A stretch of 64,000 nucleotides of DNA from Armatimonas rosea (GCF_014202505.1 NZ_JACHGW010000002.1:868001-932000), one strand, 5' to 3'; numbered from the stretch's first letter, positions 42,345 to 51,264 are shown. Numbers and translations: made by a program. Notes: a model not told the origin generated them from the letters alone.

Positions 42345-43477
42345 CCGAGGAAACAGCCGCCTTTTTAGTCTCGGAGGCGGGCGCGGCGCTCCTTGCGCGG
42401 GGAGCCCGGGCGCTCACCAACGACCGCGCCCTCGACCCGGTCTTACGTGCGGGTGCACTGGCGACTCTGGAGGGGCGCGAGCGCGCCGCGCGGCGCGGCT
42501 GGAAGCACGCAGACCAGCTCTTTCTCACCGCAGACTCGCTGGCCCAGGCAAGCTCCGAGGGAATCGCCGCCTTCCATGCCCAGTGTTTCGCGTCCTGTGA
42601 GACCGTCTTAGATGCCTGCTGCGGGGTGGGGCGCGATGCCTTAGCGCTGGCTGCGGCGGGCAAGCAGGTCACGGCCGTGGACACCGACCCCGCACGGCTT
42701 GTCTTTGCGCGGGCCAACGCCGCGGTCTACGGGCTCTCCGAGCGCATCACCTTTCTCTGTGCCGATGTGACCACCCTGAGCGGGCGCTTCGATGGAGCCT
42801 TCTTCGATCCGGCGCGGCGCGACGGCACCACCCGCTTCTCCGCCGATGCCGAGCGCTACCAGCCCGCCCTCAGCTTTATCCAGGAGCTGCAGGCACGGTG
42901 CCCCGTGACAGTCGCCAAGCTCTCCCCCGCCCTGCCAGATGAGACCCTCGCAAGCCTGGGGGGAGAGCTGCTCTTTCTCTCGGAGGAGCGCACCTGCAAA
43001 GAGGCGTGTGTGGTGCTGGGGAGGGAGCCAGGGCCGCCTCAGGCACTCTTGCTTCCCCAGGGCGAGCGCTACGCCGCCACCGACGAGCCCCTCGCCGTCG
43101 CGGGGGAGCCGGGCGCGTTTCTGCTCGATCCCGACCCGGCGATCCTGCGGGCGGGGGCACTGACCACCCTGGCGCAGCGCACAGGGGCGGCGCTGCTCTC
43201 GCCCGACGATGCCTACCTCACGGCGACGGAGGCTCTCCCCGATCCGGGCGCGCGGCTCTACGCCATCCGCACGGTCTTGCCCTACCGCGAGCGGACTCTG
43301 GGGCGCTGGCTCCGGGAGCAGGGGGTGGGGCGGCTGGTGGTGAAGAAGCGGCGCTATCCCAAGGAGCCCGATGCGGTGCATAAAGAGCTCGGCCTCAAGG
43401 GCAAGGGCAGCGAGGCGACCCTGGTGATTGTCGCCGACGGCAAGAGCTGGCTGGGGGTGGTCTGCGACCCGCTCTAG
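42341..43477 (+). CDS. Class I SAM methyltransferase with THUMP-like domain
   Basis: 378 residues from GTG 42341. The SAM site is TVLDACCGVGRDALALAAAG followed by AVDTDPARL, and a methyltransferase motif FFDPARRDGTTRF lies near residue 150. The C-terminal region (from about 300, YAIRTVLPYRERTLGRWL, VVKKRRYPKEPDAV) matches the THUMP-like domain of this family, suggesting an RNA or tRNA substrate; the exact target is unknown. Coupled to the Tic22-like gene, and convergent with the GGDEF gene. Confidence 0.87.
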   Translation: MTEETAAFLVSEAGAALLARGARALTNDRALDPVLRAGALATLEGRERAARRGWKHADQLFLTADSLAQASSEGIAAFHAQCFASCETVLDACCGVGRDALALAAAGKQVTAVDTDPARLVFARANAAVYGLSERITFLCADVTTLSGRFDGAFFDPARRDGTTRFSADAERYQPALSFIQELQARCPVTVAKLSPALPDETLASLGGELLFLSEERTCKEACVVLGREPGPPQALLLPQGERYAATDEPLAVAGEPGAFLLDPDPAILRAGALTTLAQRTGAALLSPDDAYLTATEALPDPGARLYAIRTVLPYRERTLGRWLREQGVGRLVVKKRRYPKEPDAVHKELGLKGKGSEATLVIVADGKSWLGVVCDPL

Positions 43478-45153
43478 AGCGCTTGGGCACTCACACAGCG
43501 GTTGCGCCCCTGGCGCTTGGCGGCGTAGAGCGCCTGGTCCGCCTCGCAGAGAAGCGCCGCGGGGCTCGCGGTCTCGGACGTGCGTCCCGCCGCGCCGATA
43601 CTCACGGTCACGCCACGCGGCTCCCAGGGCTGGCCGGCAATCGTGCTTCGAATCCGCTCGGCGAGGGTGAGGGCGTGGGCGAGCGTCGTCTGGGGCAGGG
43701 CGAGGGCGAACTCCTCCCCGCCGTAGCGCGCCAGGAGATCGCTCTCCCGCACGAGGCCCTGTAGCTGCTGGGCGACCTGCTTGAGGATCGTATCACCGAC
43801 CGGGTGCCCGAAGTCGTCGTTGAAGCGCTTGAAGTGGTCCACGTCGATCAGGAGAAGCGTGAGCTCCCCATCGGCCTGAAAGAGCTCCTGAAAGCGCCGC
43901 TGGAAGGTGGTGTGGTTGAAGAGCCCCGTCATGCCATCCCGTGCCACTTGCTCCTGAAGGAGGGCATTGGTCTGCTCCAGCTCCAGCTTTGCACTTGTCA
44001 GGGCGGCGTTGTGCTGGCGAACCTTCTCCAGCTCGATCTCCTGCAAGAGGTGGTGGCGCTGGCGCTCGCTGGCCTCGGTGACCAAGAGGCGGTCGAGCTG
44101 GTGGAAGCGGCGGTGGTGGCTGAGGGCACGGCCAAGGTCTTGCCGTCGCTCCCAGCCATCGGTGAGCTTCTCGTGGCAGTTTCGCTCTAAGCTCCGGAGC
44201 CCATAGCGCTCGGCGTGGCGTGCACAGCGCGCCAGGCTCCGGCATGCTGCGGTCAGCTCGCCTTGCTCAAGACAGAGCGTCCCTAGCGTGTAGAGAGCCC
44301 GGGCGAGCTCGGGGCGGTTGCCCAGTGTGCGTAGGATACGGAGCGTGCGTGCGAGTGCCTGGCGCACGACGGCCCACTCTCCTTGGAGCGCCGCGAGGCA
44401 GGCTCGCTCGTAGAGCACCTCCGCTTCGTAGGTGGGGCTGGCAAACTGTGGGAGGAGGGCCTGCGCTCGCTCGACAAAGGAAGCCGCCCGCTCGGGCTGG
44501 TGCACCAGGCGGTAGTACTGGCTCAGCGCAAGCAGGTTCTCACAGAGGAGAGCCGGGTGCCCCAGGCGCTCCGCGAGGGTCAGCGAGTCGCTCAGGTAGG
44601 GGAGGGCACAGCTGTACTGTCCAAAGAAGATATAGATCCCCCCCAGGTTCTTCAGGCTGATCGCCTCGCCATAGGTATTCTCCGTGAGCCGCCAGAGCTC
44701 CAGAGCGCGCTGGTGTGCACGGAGCCCCGCATCGTAGTCGCCCAGGTCGTTGTAGATCAGGCCGAGGTTGTTTTGGGTGCCCGCCTCAAGCGCGTGCTCC
44801 CCGAGGCTCTGGCGAAGGAGGGCCGCCTCGCGGTAGGTCGTGAGGGCACGCTGGAGCTCGCCCTGCTTCTGAAGAAAGAAGGCCTTGGTATGGAGGCAGA
44901 GGGCGAGGCTGCTGGGATCGGCGGCGTCTTTTGCCTGCTCCAGCGCATTGTCTAGGATGGTCTCAGCCTGCTCTAGGGCACCGCTGGCGTGGTAGGCATA
45001 GGCGCGATTGCGGAGTGCACGAACACGGCCAACCGGGTCGCCTAGCCTATCGCAGAGGGCGAGCGCTTGCTCCGCGAGCAGTGTTGCCTGCGCGGGATTG
45101 GTTCGCTCACACTTCAGTCCTTCTAGCAAGAGGGTTGCAAGATCCATCGACAT
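43474..45153 (-). CDS. TPR-containing diguanylate cyclase
   Basis: 559 residues, cytoplasmic. About 370 N-terminal residues form tetratricopeptide repeats (for example LGLIYNDLGDYDAGLRAHQR and LYTLGTLCLEQGELTAACRS). A coiled-coil linker (RQHNAALTSAKLELEQTNAL) leads to a GGDEF domain with YGGEEFALALPQ, so it should make cyclic di-GMP. An inhibitory I-site RESD lies five residues before GGEEF. TPR arrays before GGDEF probably bind a partner or signal. Convergent with the methyltransferase gene, overlapping it by 4 bases. Confidence 0.93.
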   Translation of the reverse strand: MSMDLATLLLEGLKCERTNPAQATLLAEQALALCDRLGDPVGRVRALRNRAYAYHASGALEQAETILDNALEQAKDAADPSSLALCLHTKAFFLQKQGELQRALTTYREAALLRQSLGEHALEAGTQNNLGLIYNDLGDYDAGLRAHQRALELWRLTENTYGEAISLKNLGGIYIFFGQYSCALPYLSDSLTLAERLGHPALLCENLLALSQYYRLVHQPERAASFVERAQALLPQFASPTYEAEVLYERACLAALQGEWAVVRQALARTLRILRTLGNRPELARALYTLGTLCLEQGELTAACRSLARCARHAERYGLRSLERNCHEKLTDGWERRQDLGRALSHHRRFHQLDRLLVTEASERQRHHLLQEIELEKVRQHNAALTSAKLELEQTNALLQEQVARDGMTGLFNHTTFQRRFQELFQADGELTLLLIDVDHFKRFNDDFGHPVGDTILKQVAQQLQGLVRESDLLARYGGEEFALALPQTTLAHALTLAERIRSTIAGQPWEPRGVTVSIGAAGRTSETASPAALLCEADQALYAAKRQGRNRCVSAQAL

Positions 45154-45186
45154 ATCGGTTACTTCTATGTTCGGTCTGTCCTGCGA

Positions 45187-45192
45187 TACACT
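45187..45192 (+). promoter_or_regulatory. -10 box of the DUF998 gene (leaderless type)
   Basis: TACACT 6 bases before ATG 45199. Confidence 0.55.
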
Positions 45193-45198
45193 GGAGTC

Positions 45199-45882
45199 AT
45201 GGCACGGCGAGCGCTCCGGCTGGGGGCAGTGAGTATGGCGCTGGCGAGCGCGGACCTAACCCTGTTGCACCTCCTTCCTGCGCCACGGCTCTACGCCACC
45301 ACGGGAGCGGTCTTTGCCTACCATCCCTGGAACTTCCTCAGTGAGCTGGTGCGGAGCGACTACGGGCCACTCATGACGGCCTGCTTTTTCCTACTGGCGC
45401 TGAGCGCACTGGCAGTAGGGCGAGCCCTCCACAAGCACGCGTGGAGGTGGGAGAGTGCTCTGCTCACGCTGGCAGGGGCAGCGCTGCTCCTCCTGGGGTT
45501 CTTCCCGACCGACCTGGCCGATCTCTCCACCGATGCGCTCACTTGTGGCCTGCCCACACGCCCCGAGCCCTGCACGCTGGTGGGGCGTATCCACAACCCG
45601 CTCTCGACCCTGGTCTTCGCCCCGATCTTTGTGGCGATTGCGCTCTGTAGCGTGCGGAAAGAGCGCTTTCTCACGGTGCTGGCGGTGCTCTGCGGGGCGC
45701 TGATGCTGGGGGGAGTGGGGGGAGCGACTCTCTACCTGCACGCGATCGGCTGGCACGGGCGCTGGTGGACCGGGCTGATGCAGCGAAGCCTTGTCTTGCC
45801 GGCGCTCCTCTGGCTGGCGGGGCTCCTCTGGCACTTGCATAAAAAATCCCTGCACGAGACACCTCGTGCAGGGACTTGCTGA
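45199..45882 (+). CDS. DUF998 family membrane protein
   Basis: 227 residues with about six hydrophobic helices (for example MTACFFLLALSALAVGRAL, LLTLAGAALLLLGFFPTDL and LSTLVFAPIFVAIAL). NFLSELVRSDYGPLM and LGFFPTD are typical of DUF998 proteins, which are of unknown function. It is divergent from the GGDEF gene by 45 bases. A terminator hairpin for the opposite-strand CHRD gene is embedded in its last codons. Confidence 0.8.
   Translation: MARRALRLGAVSMALASADLTLLHLLPAPRLYATTGAVFAYHPWNFLSELVRSDYGPLMTACFFLLALSALAVGRALHKHAWRWESALLTLAGAALLLLGFFPTDLADLSTDALTCGLPTRPEPCTLVGRIHNPLSTLVFAPIFVAIALCSVRKERFLTVLAVLCGALMLGGVGGATLYLHAIGWHGRWWTGLMQRSLVLPALLWLAGLLWHLHKKSLHETPRAGTC
45840..45874 (-). terminator. 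Intrinsic terminator of the CHRD gene inside the DUF998 3' end
   Basis: On the minus strand TCCCTGCACGAG (45874-45863) and CTCGTGCAGGGA (45858-45847) pair around four bases, followed by a run of six T. The same DNA encodes the end of the opposite-strand protein. Confidence 0.8.
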
Positions 45883-45893
45883 GACTAATCTAA

Positions 45894-46475
45894 TTAGGCG
45901 CGCTTGCGGCGAAGCGCCAGAGCCCCTAGGCCCAGGAGCGCGAGCGCGGCGGTTCCTGGCTCGGGAGCGGTGGTCAGGAAGCCACGGATCTCACCGCCGG
46001 GGAAGGCCGACGTGTGGATATTAAGGTAGGCCTTGCCCGCAGCGGCGGCGGCGGCTAGTGCGGTCTCGGCGGACGCGGCGGTGCCCCCATTGGCGGTGAT
46101 ATAGGCCGCATTGAACGATGCCGTCTGGGTCATGTCAAAGGTCTGGGTGTAGGTGCCCGAGGTCACTCCCAGAGGAAAGCCAACAAAGCTCGGGGTCTGG
46201 GTGGCAACACCTGCCGTGCCCGTGAAGGCGGTCGCGGTGGCGGCGTGGATGTGCGAGGCGGTGGTATTGCCCGTCAGGCCACTGAAGGTGACCGTGAGAA
46301 ACATCGTGTGGGCGGTCGTGTCGAAGATGACGGTTCCTGTGCCCAGGCCGGGGGAGGCATTGGCCGGCGACTCACTGGGGCCGTTGAGGTAGACATTGTA
46401 CTTGACCTGGGCGTGGCTGGTGGAGGCGACAAGGACAAGGGGGATAAGAGAGAGGGCGAGCTTGAGAGATTTCAT
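45894..46475 (-). CDS. CHRD domain protein with PEP-CTERM tag
   Basis: 193 residues from ATG 46475 (MKSLKLALSLIPLVLVASTS signal peptide); ATGs at 46490 and 46505 are alternatives. The CHRD domain has YNVYLNGPSESPANASPGLG, TVTFSGLTGNTTASHIHA and YLNIHTSAFPGGEIRG. The C-terminus TAPEPGTAALALLGLGALAL then RRKRA is a clear exosortase tag. It should be an exported surface or matrix protein; CHRD domains bind unknown ligands. It ends at the terminator embedded in the DUF998 gene. Confidence 0.92.
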   Translation of the reverse strand: MKSLKLALSLIPLVLVASTSHAQVKYNVYLNGPSESPANASPGLGTGTVIFDTTAHTMFLTVTFSGLTGNTTASHIHAATATAFTGTAGVATQTPSFVGFPLGVTSGTYTQTFDMTQTASFNAAYITANGGTAASAETALAAAAAAGKAYLNIHTSAFPGGEIRGFLTTAPEPGTAALALLGLGALALRRKRA

Positions 46476-46576
46476 CGTTTCTGCTTTCATTTGAGAGAAT
46501 GGCACACAGCAATTGTGTGGGGATCCTATGTCTCTAATCGTCGCAGAGCAGGTAGAAAGTTGGGCGGCGTTCGTTA

Positions 46577-47065
46577 TTAATTTTCCCGCCCGACGGTGGC
46601 AGGGGTCTTGATGGGGACAAGATCGTTGCGGTGGGCCAGGGTGGTCCCGAGCCAGATTCCCAGCAGGAGCATCACGATACCCCCAACCCCCACGAGGATC
46701 GCGATCAGCCAGCGGGGGCGAGGCGGCTTTTTCTCTGCGACGGGGGCGGCAGGGGGCGGTTTTGGGGCCTGCACCTGGGCCTGCTGGGCGGCTAGCAGGC
46801 GGCTATGGCGTGTCTGCACGGCCTTGTCACGCTTCTCCCGAAACGACGCATTTCCCGGCTTGAGCTCGGTGGCGAGGCTGTAGCAGTGCAGGGCTTCATC
46901 GTGCTTCTCTTGCGCGAGAAAGAGGTCCCCCAGCAGGCTCTGGGCATCGGCGGAGGTAGGATCTAGCTCGATTGCCGTGTGGCAGATGGTCTCTGCCTCG
47001 GCGAGGTTGCCCCGGACGCGCGCCAGGTTTGCCCGTGAGAGCAGTGCATTGATCTCGTCTTCCAT
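46577..47065 (-). CDS. TPR protein with C-terminal membrane anchor
   Basis: 162 residues. Two to three tetratricopeptide helices (ANLARVRGNLAEAETICHTA, SLLGDLFLAQEKHDEALHCY) are followed by a proline/alanine linker and one transmembrane helix (WLIAILVGVGGIVMLLLGIW). The TPR part is predicted to be cytoplasmic and to bind proteins. Only four bases separate it from dut upstream, so the two are probably one transcript. Confidence 0.8.
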   Translation of the reverse strand: MEDEINALLSRANLARVRGNLAEAETICHTAIELDPTSADAQSLLGDLFLAQEKHDEALHCYSLATELKPGNASFREKRDKAVQTRHSRLLAAQQAQVQAPKPPPAAPVAEKKPPRPRWLIAILVGVGGIVMLLLGIWLGTTLAHRNDLVPIKTPATVGREN

Positions 47066-47069
47066 AGGG

Positions 47070-47522
47070 CTACTTCACGCCCGTGTGGCCAAAGCCGCCC
47101 GCCCCACGCTCGGTCTCGTCGAGGCTCTCCACCACCTGCCACTGGGCCTGCACGACCGGGGCGACCACGAGCTGCGCGATCCGATCCCCTCGATTGACCG
47201 TAAAGGCCTCCTGGCCCAGGTTGATCAGAAGTACCATGATCTCCCCACGGTAGTCGGCATCGATCGTACCCGGGGAGTTGACCATGGAGATTCCCGCCTT
47301 GCGTGCCAGCCCGGAGCGGGGCCGCACCTGCGCCTCGTAGCCGTCGGGGAGGGCGATCGCAATGCCCGTGGGAACCGCGTGGCGCGCGCCCGGAACAAGA
47401 ACAACAGGCTCGGTGACCGCGGCGCGCAGGTCCATCCCTGCCGCCTGCAAGGTCTCGTAGGCCGGGAGCGGGAGATCGTCGCTACCAGGCAGCCGACAAA
47501 GTGAGACGGAGACGGTTTGCAT
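47070..47522 (-). CDS. dut: dUTP diphosphatase
   Basis: 150 residues. Splits dUTP to dUMP and pyrophosphate, preventing uracil incorporation. Trimeric dUTPase motifs are in order: AGMDLRAAV (1), [12 protein letters not shown] (2), [14 protein letters not shown] (3, catalytic Asp), [10 protein letters not shown] (4) and [11 protein letters not shown] (5). It is divergent from the TerC gene; a TAAGAT box lies 9 bases before ATG 47522. Confidence 0.96.
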   Translation of the reverse strand: MQTVSVSLCRLPGSDDLPLPAYETLQAAGMDLRAAVTEPVVLVPGARHAVPTGIAIALPDGYEAQVRPRSGLARKAGISMVNSPGTIDADYRGEIMVLLINLGQEAFTVNRGDRIAQLVVAPVVQAQWQVVESLDETERGAGGFGHTGVK

Positions 47523-47551
47523 GAGGTATCTATCTTACCCTTCCCAGCGGG

Positions 47552-47557
47552 TAGAAT
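47552..47557 (+). promoter_or_regulatory. -10 box of the TerC gene (leaderless type)
   Basis: TAGAAT 7 bases before ATG 47565. Confidence 0.58.
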
Positions 47558-47564
47558 AACAGCG

Positions 47565-48362
47565 ATGCCTTTTGATCCCCAAACTTTTGCCAATTCGGAT
47601 CTGCTGATTGTTGGAACGCTGGTGCTTCTCGAAGGCTTGCTCTCCGCCGACAATGCCCTTGTGCTCGCCTTGCTCGTGCGCCATCTCTCTGAGAAAGAGC
47701 AGCAGCGCGCGCTCTCGCTTGGATTGATCATGGCGTTTGGCCTGCGCGGAGTCGGGATTCTGCTGGCGGGCTTCCTCATCAAGCTCTGGTGGCTCTGCGG
47801 GCTGGGCGCGGCCTATCTGATCTTTCTGGCGGTCAAGCACTTTGCCAGCAAGTCCCACGACGAAGACGACGAAGATGCACTCGCGGCGGGGAAGAAGCAG
47901 CTCTCGTTTGGCCGGACGGTCGCGCTGGTGGGCTTTACCGATGTGGTCTTTGCCGTGGACTCGATCCTGGTGGCGGTCTCGCTGGTCAATCGGCCTGAGA
48001 AGCTCTGGATTGTCTACTTAGGGGGGCTGCTGGGGATGATTCTCCTGCGGCTGGGGGCGGCAGCGTTCTTGCGCCTGCTCCGAAAGTACCCCGCGCTCGA
48101 TAGCACCGCCTACGGCCTAGTCGCCTGGGCCGGTGTCAAGCTCGGGTTTTCGTCGCGGCACCTCTACGGCAAGAACAACGGTGCCGACTACGCGGAGATG
48201 CACGATCTGGTGTTCTGGGGGGGCTTTGCGCTGATTATTGTCCTAGGCGCGACCTGGGCCGTGCGCAGTGCGCGCTCCCACACGCTCACCCCTGGCGAGG
48301 AGCTCACCGACGACTGTATCGAGCGGATGGAAAAAGTGATTGAGGAGCGTAAGGTAATCTGA
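47565..48362 (+). CDS. TerC/YkoY family integral membrane protein
   Basis: 265 residues with about seven helices. The TerC signature ELLSADNALVLA-type motif appears as GLLSADNALVLALLVRHL, and FTDVVFAVDSILVAV is the second acidic helix. TerC relatives export manganese or other metals during protein secretion; this is family knowledge. I use ATG 47565, 7 bases after TAGAAT, instead of the longer frame from 47517 that overlaps dut. The stop overlaps the next start (ATGA-type overlap at 48362). Confidence 0.92.
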   Translation: MPFDPQTFANSDLLIVGTLVLLEGLLSADNALVLALLVRHLSEKEQQRALSLGLIMAFGLRGVGILLAGFLIKLWWLCGLGAAYLIFLAVKHFASKSHDEDDEDALAAGKKQLSFGRTVALVGFTDVVFAVDSILVAVSLVNRPEKLWIVYLGGLLGMILLRLGAAAFLRLLRKYPALDSTAYGLVAWAGVKLGFSSRHLYGKNNGADYAEMHDLVFWGGFALIIVLGATWAVRSARSHTLTPGEELTDDCIERMEKVIEERKVI

Positions 48363-49150
48363 TGCGATTTGGGGTCTGTGCGGGGCTGAGCAAGGCACCC
48401 GCAGTGGCGGCGGCGGGCTGGGACTATATCGAGCTGGGGGCATCGGGCGAGCTAATCCCCGAGTCCGACGAGGCGCTCTGGGTGGAGAAGCGGGCGGCAC
48501 TCCTGGCACTGCCTCTCCCGTGCGAGACCTTCAATCTCTTTGTGCCGGGTAAGCTCAAGATCACCGGCCCCGATACGGACCGTCCGGCGCTGACACGCTA
48601 TGTCCACACGGCACTGGCGCGCTGCGCCGAGGTTGGGGGCAAGGTGATTGTCTTTGGGAGCGGTGGGGCACGGCAGCTCCCCGATGGCTGGAGTGCGGAG
48701 CAGGCCCAGGAGCAGCTTCTTTGGTTTCTCAATCAATGCGCCGATGCCCACGAGACCACGGGCGTGACCGTGGCTATCGAGCCGCTCAACCGCCACGAGT
48801 GCAACCTCCTCCACACGGTCGCGGAGGGCGCGGCGCTGGCGCGTGCGGTGGGGCGAGCGGGTGTCGCCAACCTCGCCGATACCTACCACATGGAGCGCAA
48901 CGGCGACGAGACCCTGGGGGATATTCTTGCCAGCGCGGACTGCCTCGCCCATGTCCACACCGCCGATACGGGGCGCAGGTCACCGGGGACAGGCAGCTAC
49001 GATCACGAGGCGCTCTTTCGCACCCTGAGCGCCGCGCAGTACACGGCGCGCCTCTCCATTGAGTGCACCTTCACCGACTTTGAGGCGGAGCTTGGCCCCG
49101 CCCTTGCCCATCTAAAGCAGGCGTACCGGCGTGCTCAGAGCGCCGGGTGA
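48362..49150 (+). CDS. Sugar phosphate isomerase/epimerase-like TIM barrel
   Basis: 262 residues of the xylose-isomerase-like superfamily: GWDYIELGASGELI, VIVFGSGGARQLPDGW, VTVAIEPLNRHECNLLHTVA and ADTYHMERNGD follow the metal-binding strands, with HVHTADTGRRSPGTG near residue 198. It differs from the cluster enzyme at 19116. The kinase gene on the opposite strand overlaps its 3' end by 39 bases. Substrate unknown. Confidence 0.88.
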   Translation: MRFGVCAGLSKAPAVAAAGWDYIELGASGELIPESDEALWVEKRAALLALPLPCETFNLFVPGKLKITGPDTDRPALTRYVHTALARCAEVGGKVIVFGSGGARQLPDGWSAEQAQEQLLWFLNQCADAHETTGVTVAIEPLNRHECNLLHTVAEGAALARAVGRAGVANLADTYHMERNGDETLGDILASADCLAHVHTADTGRRSPGTGSYDHEALFRTLSAAQYTARLSIECTFTDFEAELGPALAHLKQAYRRAQSAG

Positions 49151-50347
49151 CGTCCCCTGGATAATGCGCGGGACCGTGCCGGTGTGCTTCTCGTAGGAGT
49201 CCGCCACACTCTCGGCGATAGCGGCCTCGCGCTCGGTGGGGCAGAGCAGACAGACCGTCCCCCCCGAGCCACCACCCGTGATCTTGGCACCGACCACGCC
49301 ACTCTGGGCCATGGCGAGCTCGACCAGTAAGTCGGTCTCTTTGGTGCCGAGGCCACAGCGGCTGTAGCTGGCGTGCGCGGCGAGCATCTGCTCTCCCGCC
49401 AAGCGAAAGTCACCGGCGTCGAGAGCACTTAAGAAAGTCGCCACGCGCTGGTTCTCGAAGATCGGGTGCTCCGTGGCCGCCAGAACGGGGTAGCTCTGGT
49501 CGGGGAGGACCTGGGTGACACTGTCCCAGGTCGGGCCGTGCTGGCGCAGAAACTCCGCGCCGGAAAGAGTCTCGGGTAGGGCTATCCCGAGCGCCTTGTA
49601 GCTCTCCGGGGTGAGGTTGCAGAGGTAGTCGGTGGGGGTAAGGCCCAGGAGCTTGGCCCCCATGAAGGCCGCGCAGCGCACGCCGGTGTAGCCCGTTCCC
49701 CCGACACTATGCTTGACACACGAGTCGATCCCAAAGACCGTCCAGCCGTCGGGGATGGTCGTGTAGCCGTCGATGGTGTGCGGCTGGCAGCGGAGCAGGA
49801 GGAGCTTGCCCTCCTCGCCGCAGGCACTGGTCACCTGGTCCATGATCCCACACGGTGCGCCCACCCACTCGTTCTCGACCCGCTGGCAGAGCCGCGCCAG
49901 AGTTAGGCCGTCGAGCGTGAGGTCGAACGCCGCCGCGAGCGCCCGCATGGTCGCCACCTCGATCGCCGCCGACGACGACACGCCCGCGCCGAGGGGGACA
50001 TCGGAGGAGAGCAGGAGCCGGACGCCCGCCGTGGGAGCCAGCAGGCCCTCGGCCTTGAGCAGCGCCACGCAGCCCGCCAGGTAGATCGCCCAGCGCTCGG
50101 TCTCGCGCTCGCCGCCGGTTGGGACCGTCACCGTGCGCCCGATATTAACCGAGCGGATGGTCAGGTTGCCTGAGGGATCGACCTGGGCACCACAGAGCGC
50201 GGCCTGCCCGATGGGCATCTCCGCCACGAGAGAGCCCGAGTAGTCCGCGATCCCGCCCATGACATCCAGGCGTCCCGGGGCCCGAGCAACGAAGATTGGG
50301 GCTCCTTCGGCAAAGAAGCCCCCATGGTCAGGAAAGTCAAACCTCAC
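49112..50347 (-). CDS. GHMP kinase, galactokinase/L-arabinokinase-like
   Basis: 411 residues from GTG 50347. VARAPGRLDVMGGIADYSGS matches the plant L-arabinokinase (ARA1) pattern, where galactokinase has GRVNLIGEHTDY. The ATP loop is LGAGVSSSAAIEVA and the third GHMP motif is ITGGGSGGTVCLL. It should phosphorylate C1 of L-arabinose, galactose or a similar sugar. The longer frame from 50428 overlaps gpmA by 92 bases, so an internal GTG start is preferred. It follows gpmA on the same strand and converges with the isomerase gene. Confidence 0.85.
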   Translation of the reverse strand: MRFDFPDHGGFFAEGAPIFVARAPGRLDVMGGIADYSGSLVAEMPIGQAALCGAQVDPSGNLTIRSVNIGRTVTVPTGGERETERWAIYLAGCVALLKAEGLLAPTAGVRLLLSSDVPLGAGVSSSAAIEVATMRALAAAFDLTLDGLTLARLCQRVENEWVGAPCGIMDQVTSACGEEGKLLLLRCQPHTIDGYTTIPDGWTVFGIDSCVKHSVGGTGYTGVRCAAFMGAKLLGLTPTDYLCNLTPESYKALGIALPETLSGAEFLRQHGPTWDSVTQVLPDQSYPVLAATEHPIFENQRVATFLSALDAGDFRLAGEQMLAAHASYSRCGLGTKETDLLVELAMAQSGVVGAKITGGGSGGTVCLLCPTEREAAIAESVADSYEKHTGTVPRIIQGTSPGALSTPVRLL

Positions 50348-50957
50348 GGACGTAGCTGTCGGTTTCTTTTTCGTAGCGGTAGACACGGAGCTCGCCATTG
50401 CCGATCTCGACGCCAGGGACGACATCATCGGCGAGGTTCTCCAGCTTCTTGACCAGTGCGCGCAGGGAGTTGCCGTGCGCGGCGATCAGGATGGTCTTCC
50501 CCGCGGCCAGCTCGGGCTCGATGGTCGTGTCGAAGTAGGGCAGGACACGCTCGGTGGTATCGGCGAGGCTCTCGCCACCGGGCGGGCGGTCGCCAAAGCC
50601 ACGGCGCACGGCCTGAATCGCGGCCTCGCCGTACTTTGCCTTCATCTGGTCCTTGTTGCGCCCCTGCCAGAGCCCGTAGAAGCGCTCGTTGAGCTGCCAG
50701 TCCTGCACCACGGGGATGCCGGAGATCTCTGCACCCTCCATCACGAGCTGGAGGGTCTGCTGGGCACGCACGAGGCTCGATGTGTAGCCTTTGTCGACCG
50801 CGTACTTGCCCTTCATCTCCTGGCCCACCTGGAGTGCGTGCGCCTTGCCCGTCTCCGAGAGCTCAACATCGACCCAGCCCGTGAACAGGTTCAGGCTGTT
50901 CCAGACCGACTGTGTATGACGAATTAAGAGAAGTCGTCCTTTACCATCGCTATGCAT
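50337..50957 (-). CDS. gpmA: 2,3-bisphosphoglycerate-dependent phosphoglycerate mutase
   Basis: 206 residues. Interconverts 3- and 2-phosphoglycerate. LLLIRHTQSVWNSLNLFTGW carries the phospho-His, SSLVRAQQTL and LNERFYGLWQGRNKDQ bind phosphate, and ILIAAHGNSLRALVK carries the second His. The leader is unusual for this genome: a -35/-10 promoter 80-100 bases upstream and an attenuator-like hairpin between. The kinase gene downstream overlaps its end by about 11 bases. Confidence 0.94.
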   Translation of the reverse strand: MHSDGKGRLLLIRHTQSVWNSLNLFTGWVDVELSETGKAHALQVGQEMKGKYAVDKGYTSSLVRAQQTLQLVMEGAEISGIPVVQDWQLNERFYGLWQGRNKDQMKAKYGEAAIQAVRRGFGDRPPGGESLADTTERVLPYFDTTIEPELAAGKTILIAAHGNSLRALVKKLENLADDVVPGVEIGNGELRVYRYEKETDSYVREV

Positions 50958-50973
50958 TAGAGGGATCCTTCAC

Positions 50974-51011
50974 AAACAAAAACAGCGACCTGCCGGACGG
51001 GCATAGTCGCT
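50974..51011 (-). terminator. Attenuator-like hairpin in the gpmA leader
   Basis: On the minus strand AGCGAC (51011-51006) and GTCGCT (50989-50984) enclose a TGCC...GGCA inner stem, followed by GTTTTTGTTTG. It lies after the promoter and before the gpmA ATG. Confidence 0.6.
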
Positions 51012-51043
51012 ATCTAAAGGGTTTTCGTTTCGATTACGGATAG

Positions 51044-51073
51044 ATTCTATCACAAGCGGCGAGCCTCTTGCAA
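51044..51073 (-). promoter_or_regulatory. Promoter of gpmA
   Basis: TTGCAA, 18-base spacer, TAGAAT on the minus strand. It predicts an untranslated leader of about 80 bases. The rest of the 50958-51264 gap is AT-rich and holds no gene that I can see. Confidence 0.6.
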
Positions 51074-51223
51074 TCTAAAAACAGGCGATTTCTTGTACCA
51101 AAGAGAAGTTGATTCCTCGGTAGGTATTTAATAAATTCTCTTAAATAATTGAAGGGTAGCGCAAGAGTGCTGTTTTTAAGAGGTTTCACTGTCTCGTATT
51201 TGTCTCTTTGGTTTTCGGTGGGT

Positions 51224-51252
51224 TTGACGTCTTTGTACGGGGGTGGTATACT
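51224..51252 (+). promoter_or_regulatory. Promoter of tRNA-Val
   Basis: TTGACG, 17-base spacer, TATACT, placing the start a few bases before the mature tRNA 5' end at 51265. Confidence 0.75.
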
Positions 51253-51264
51253 CTCTCTCGCTTC

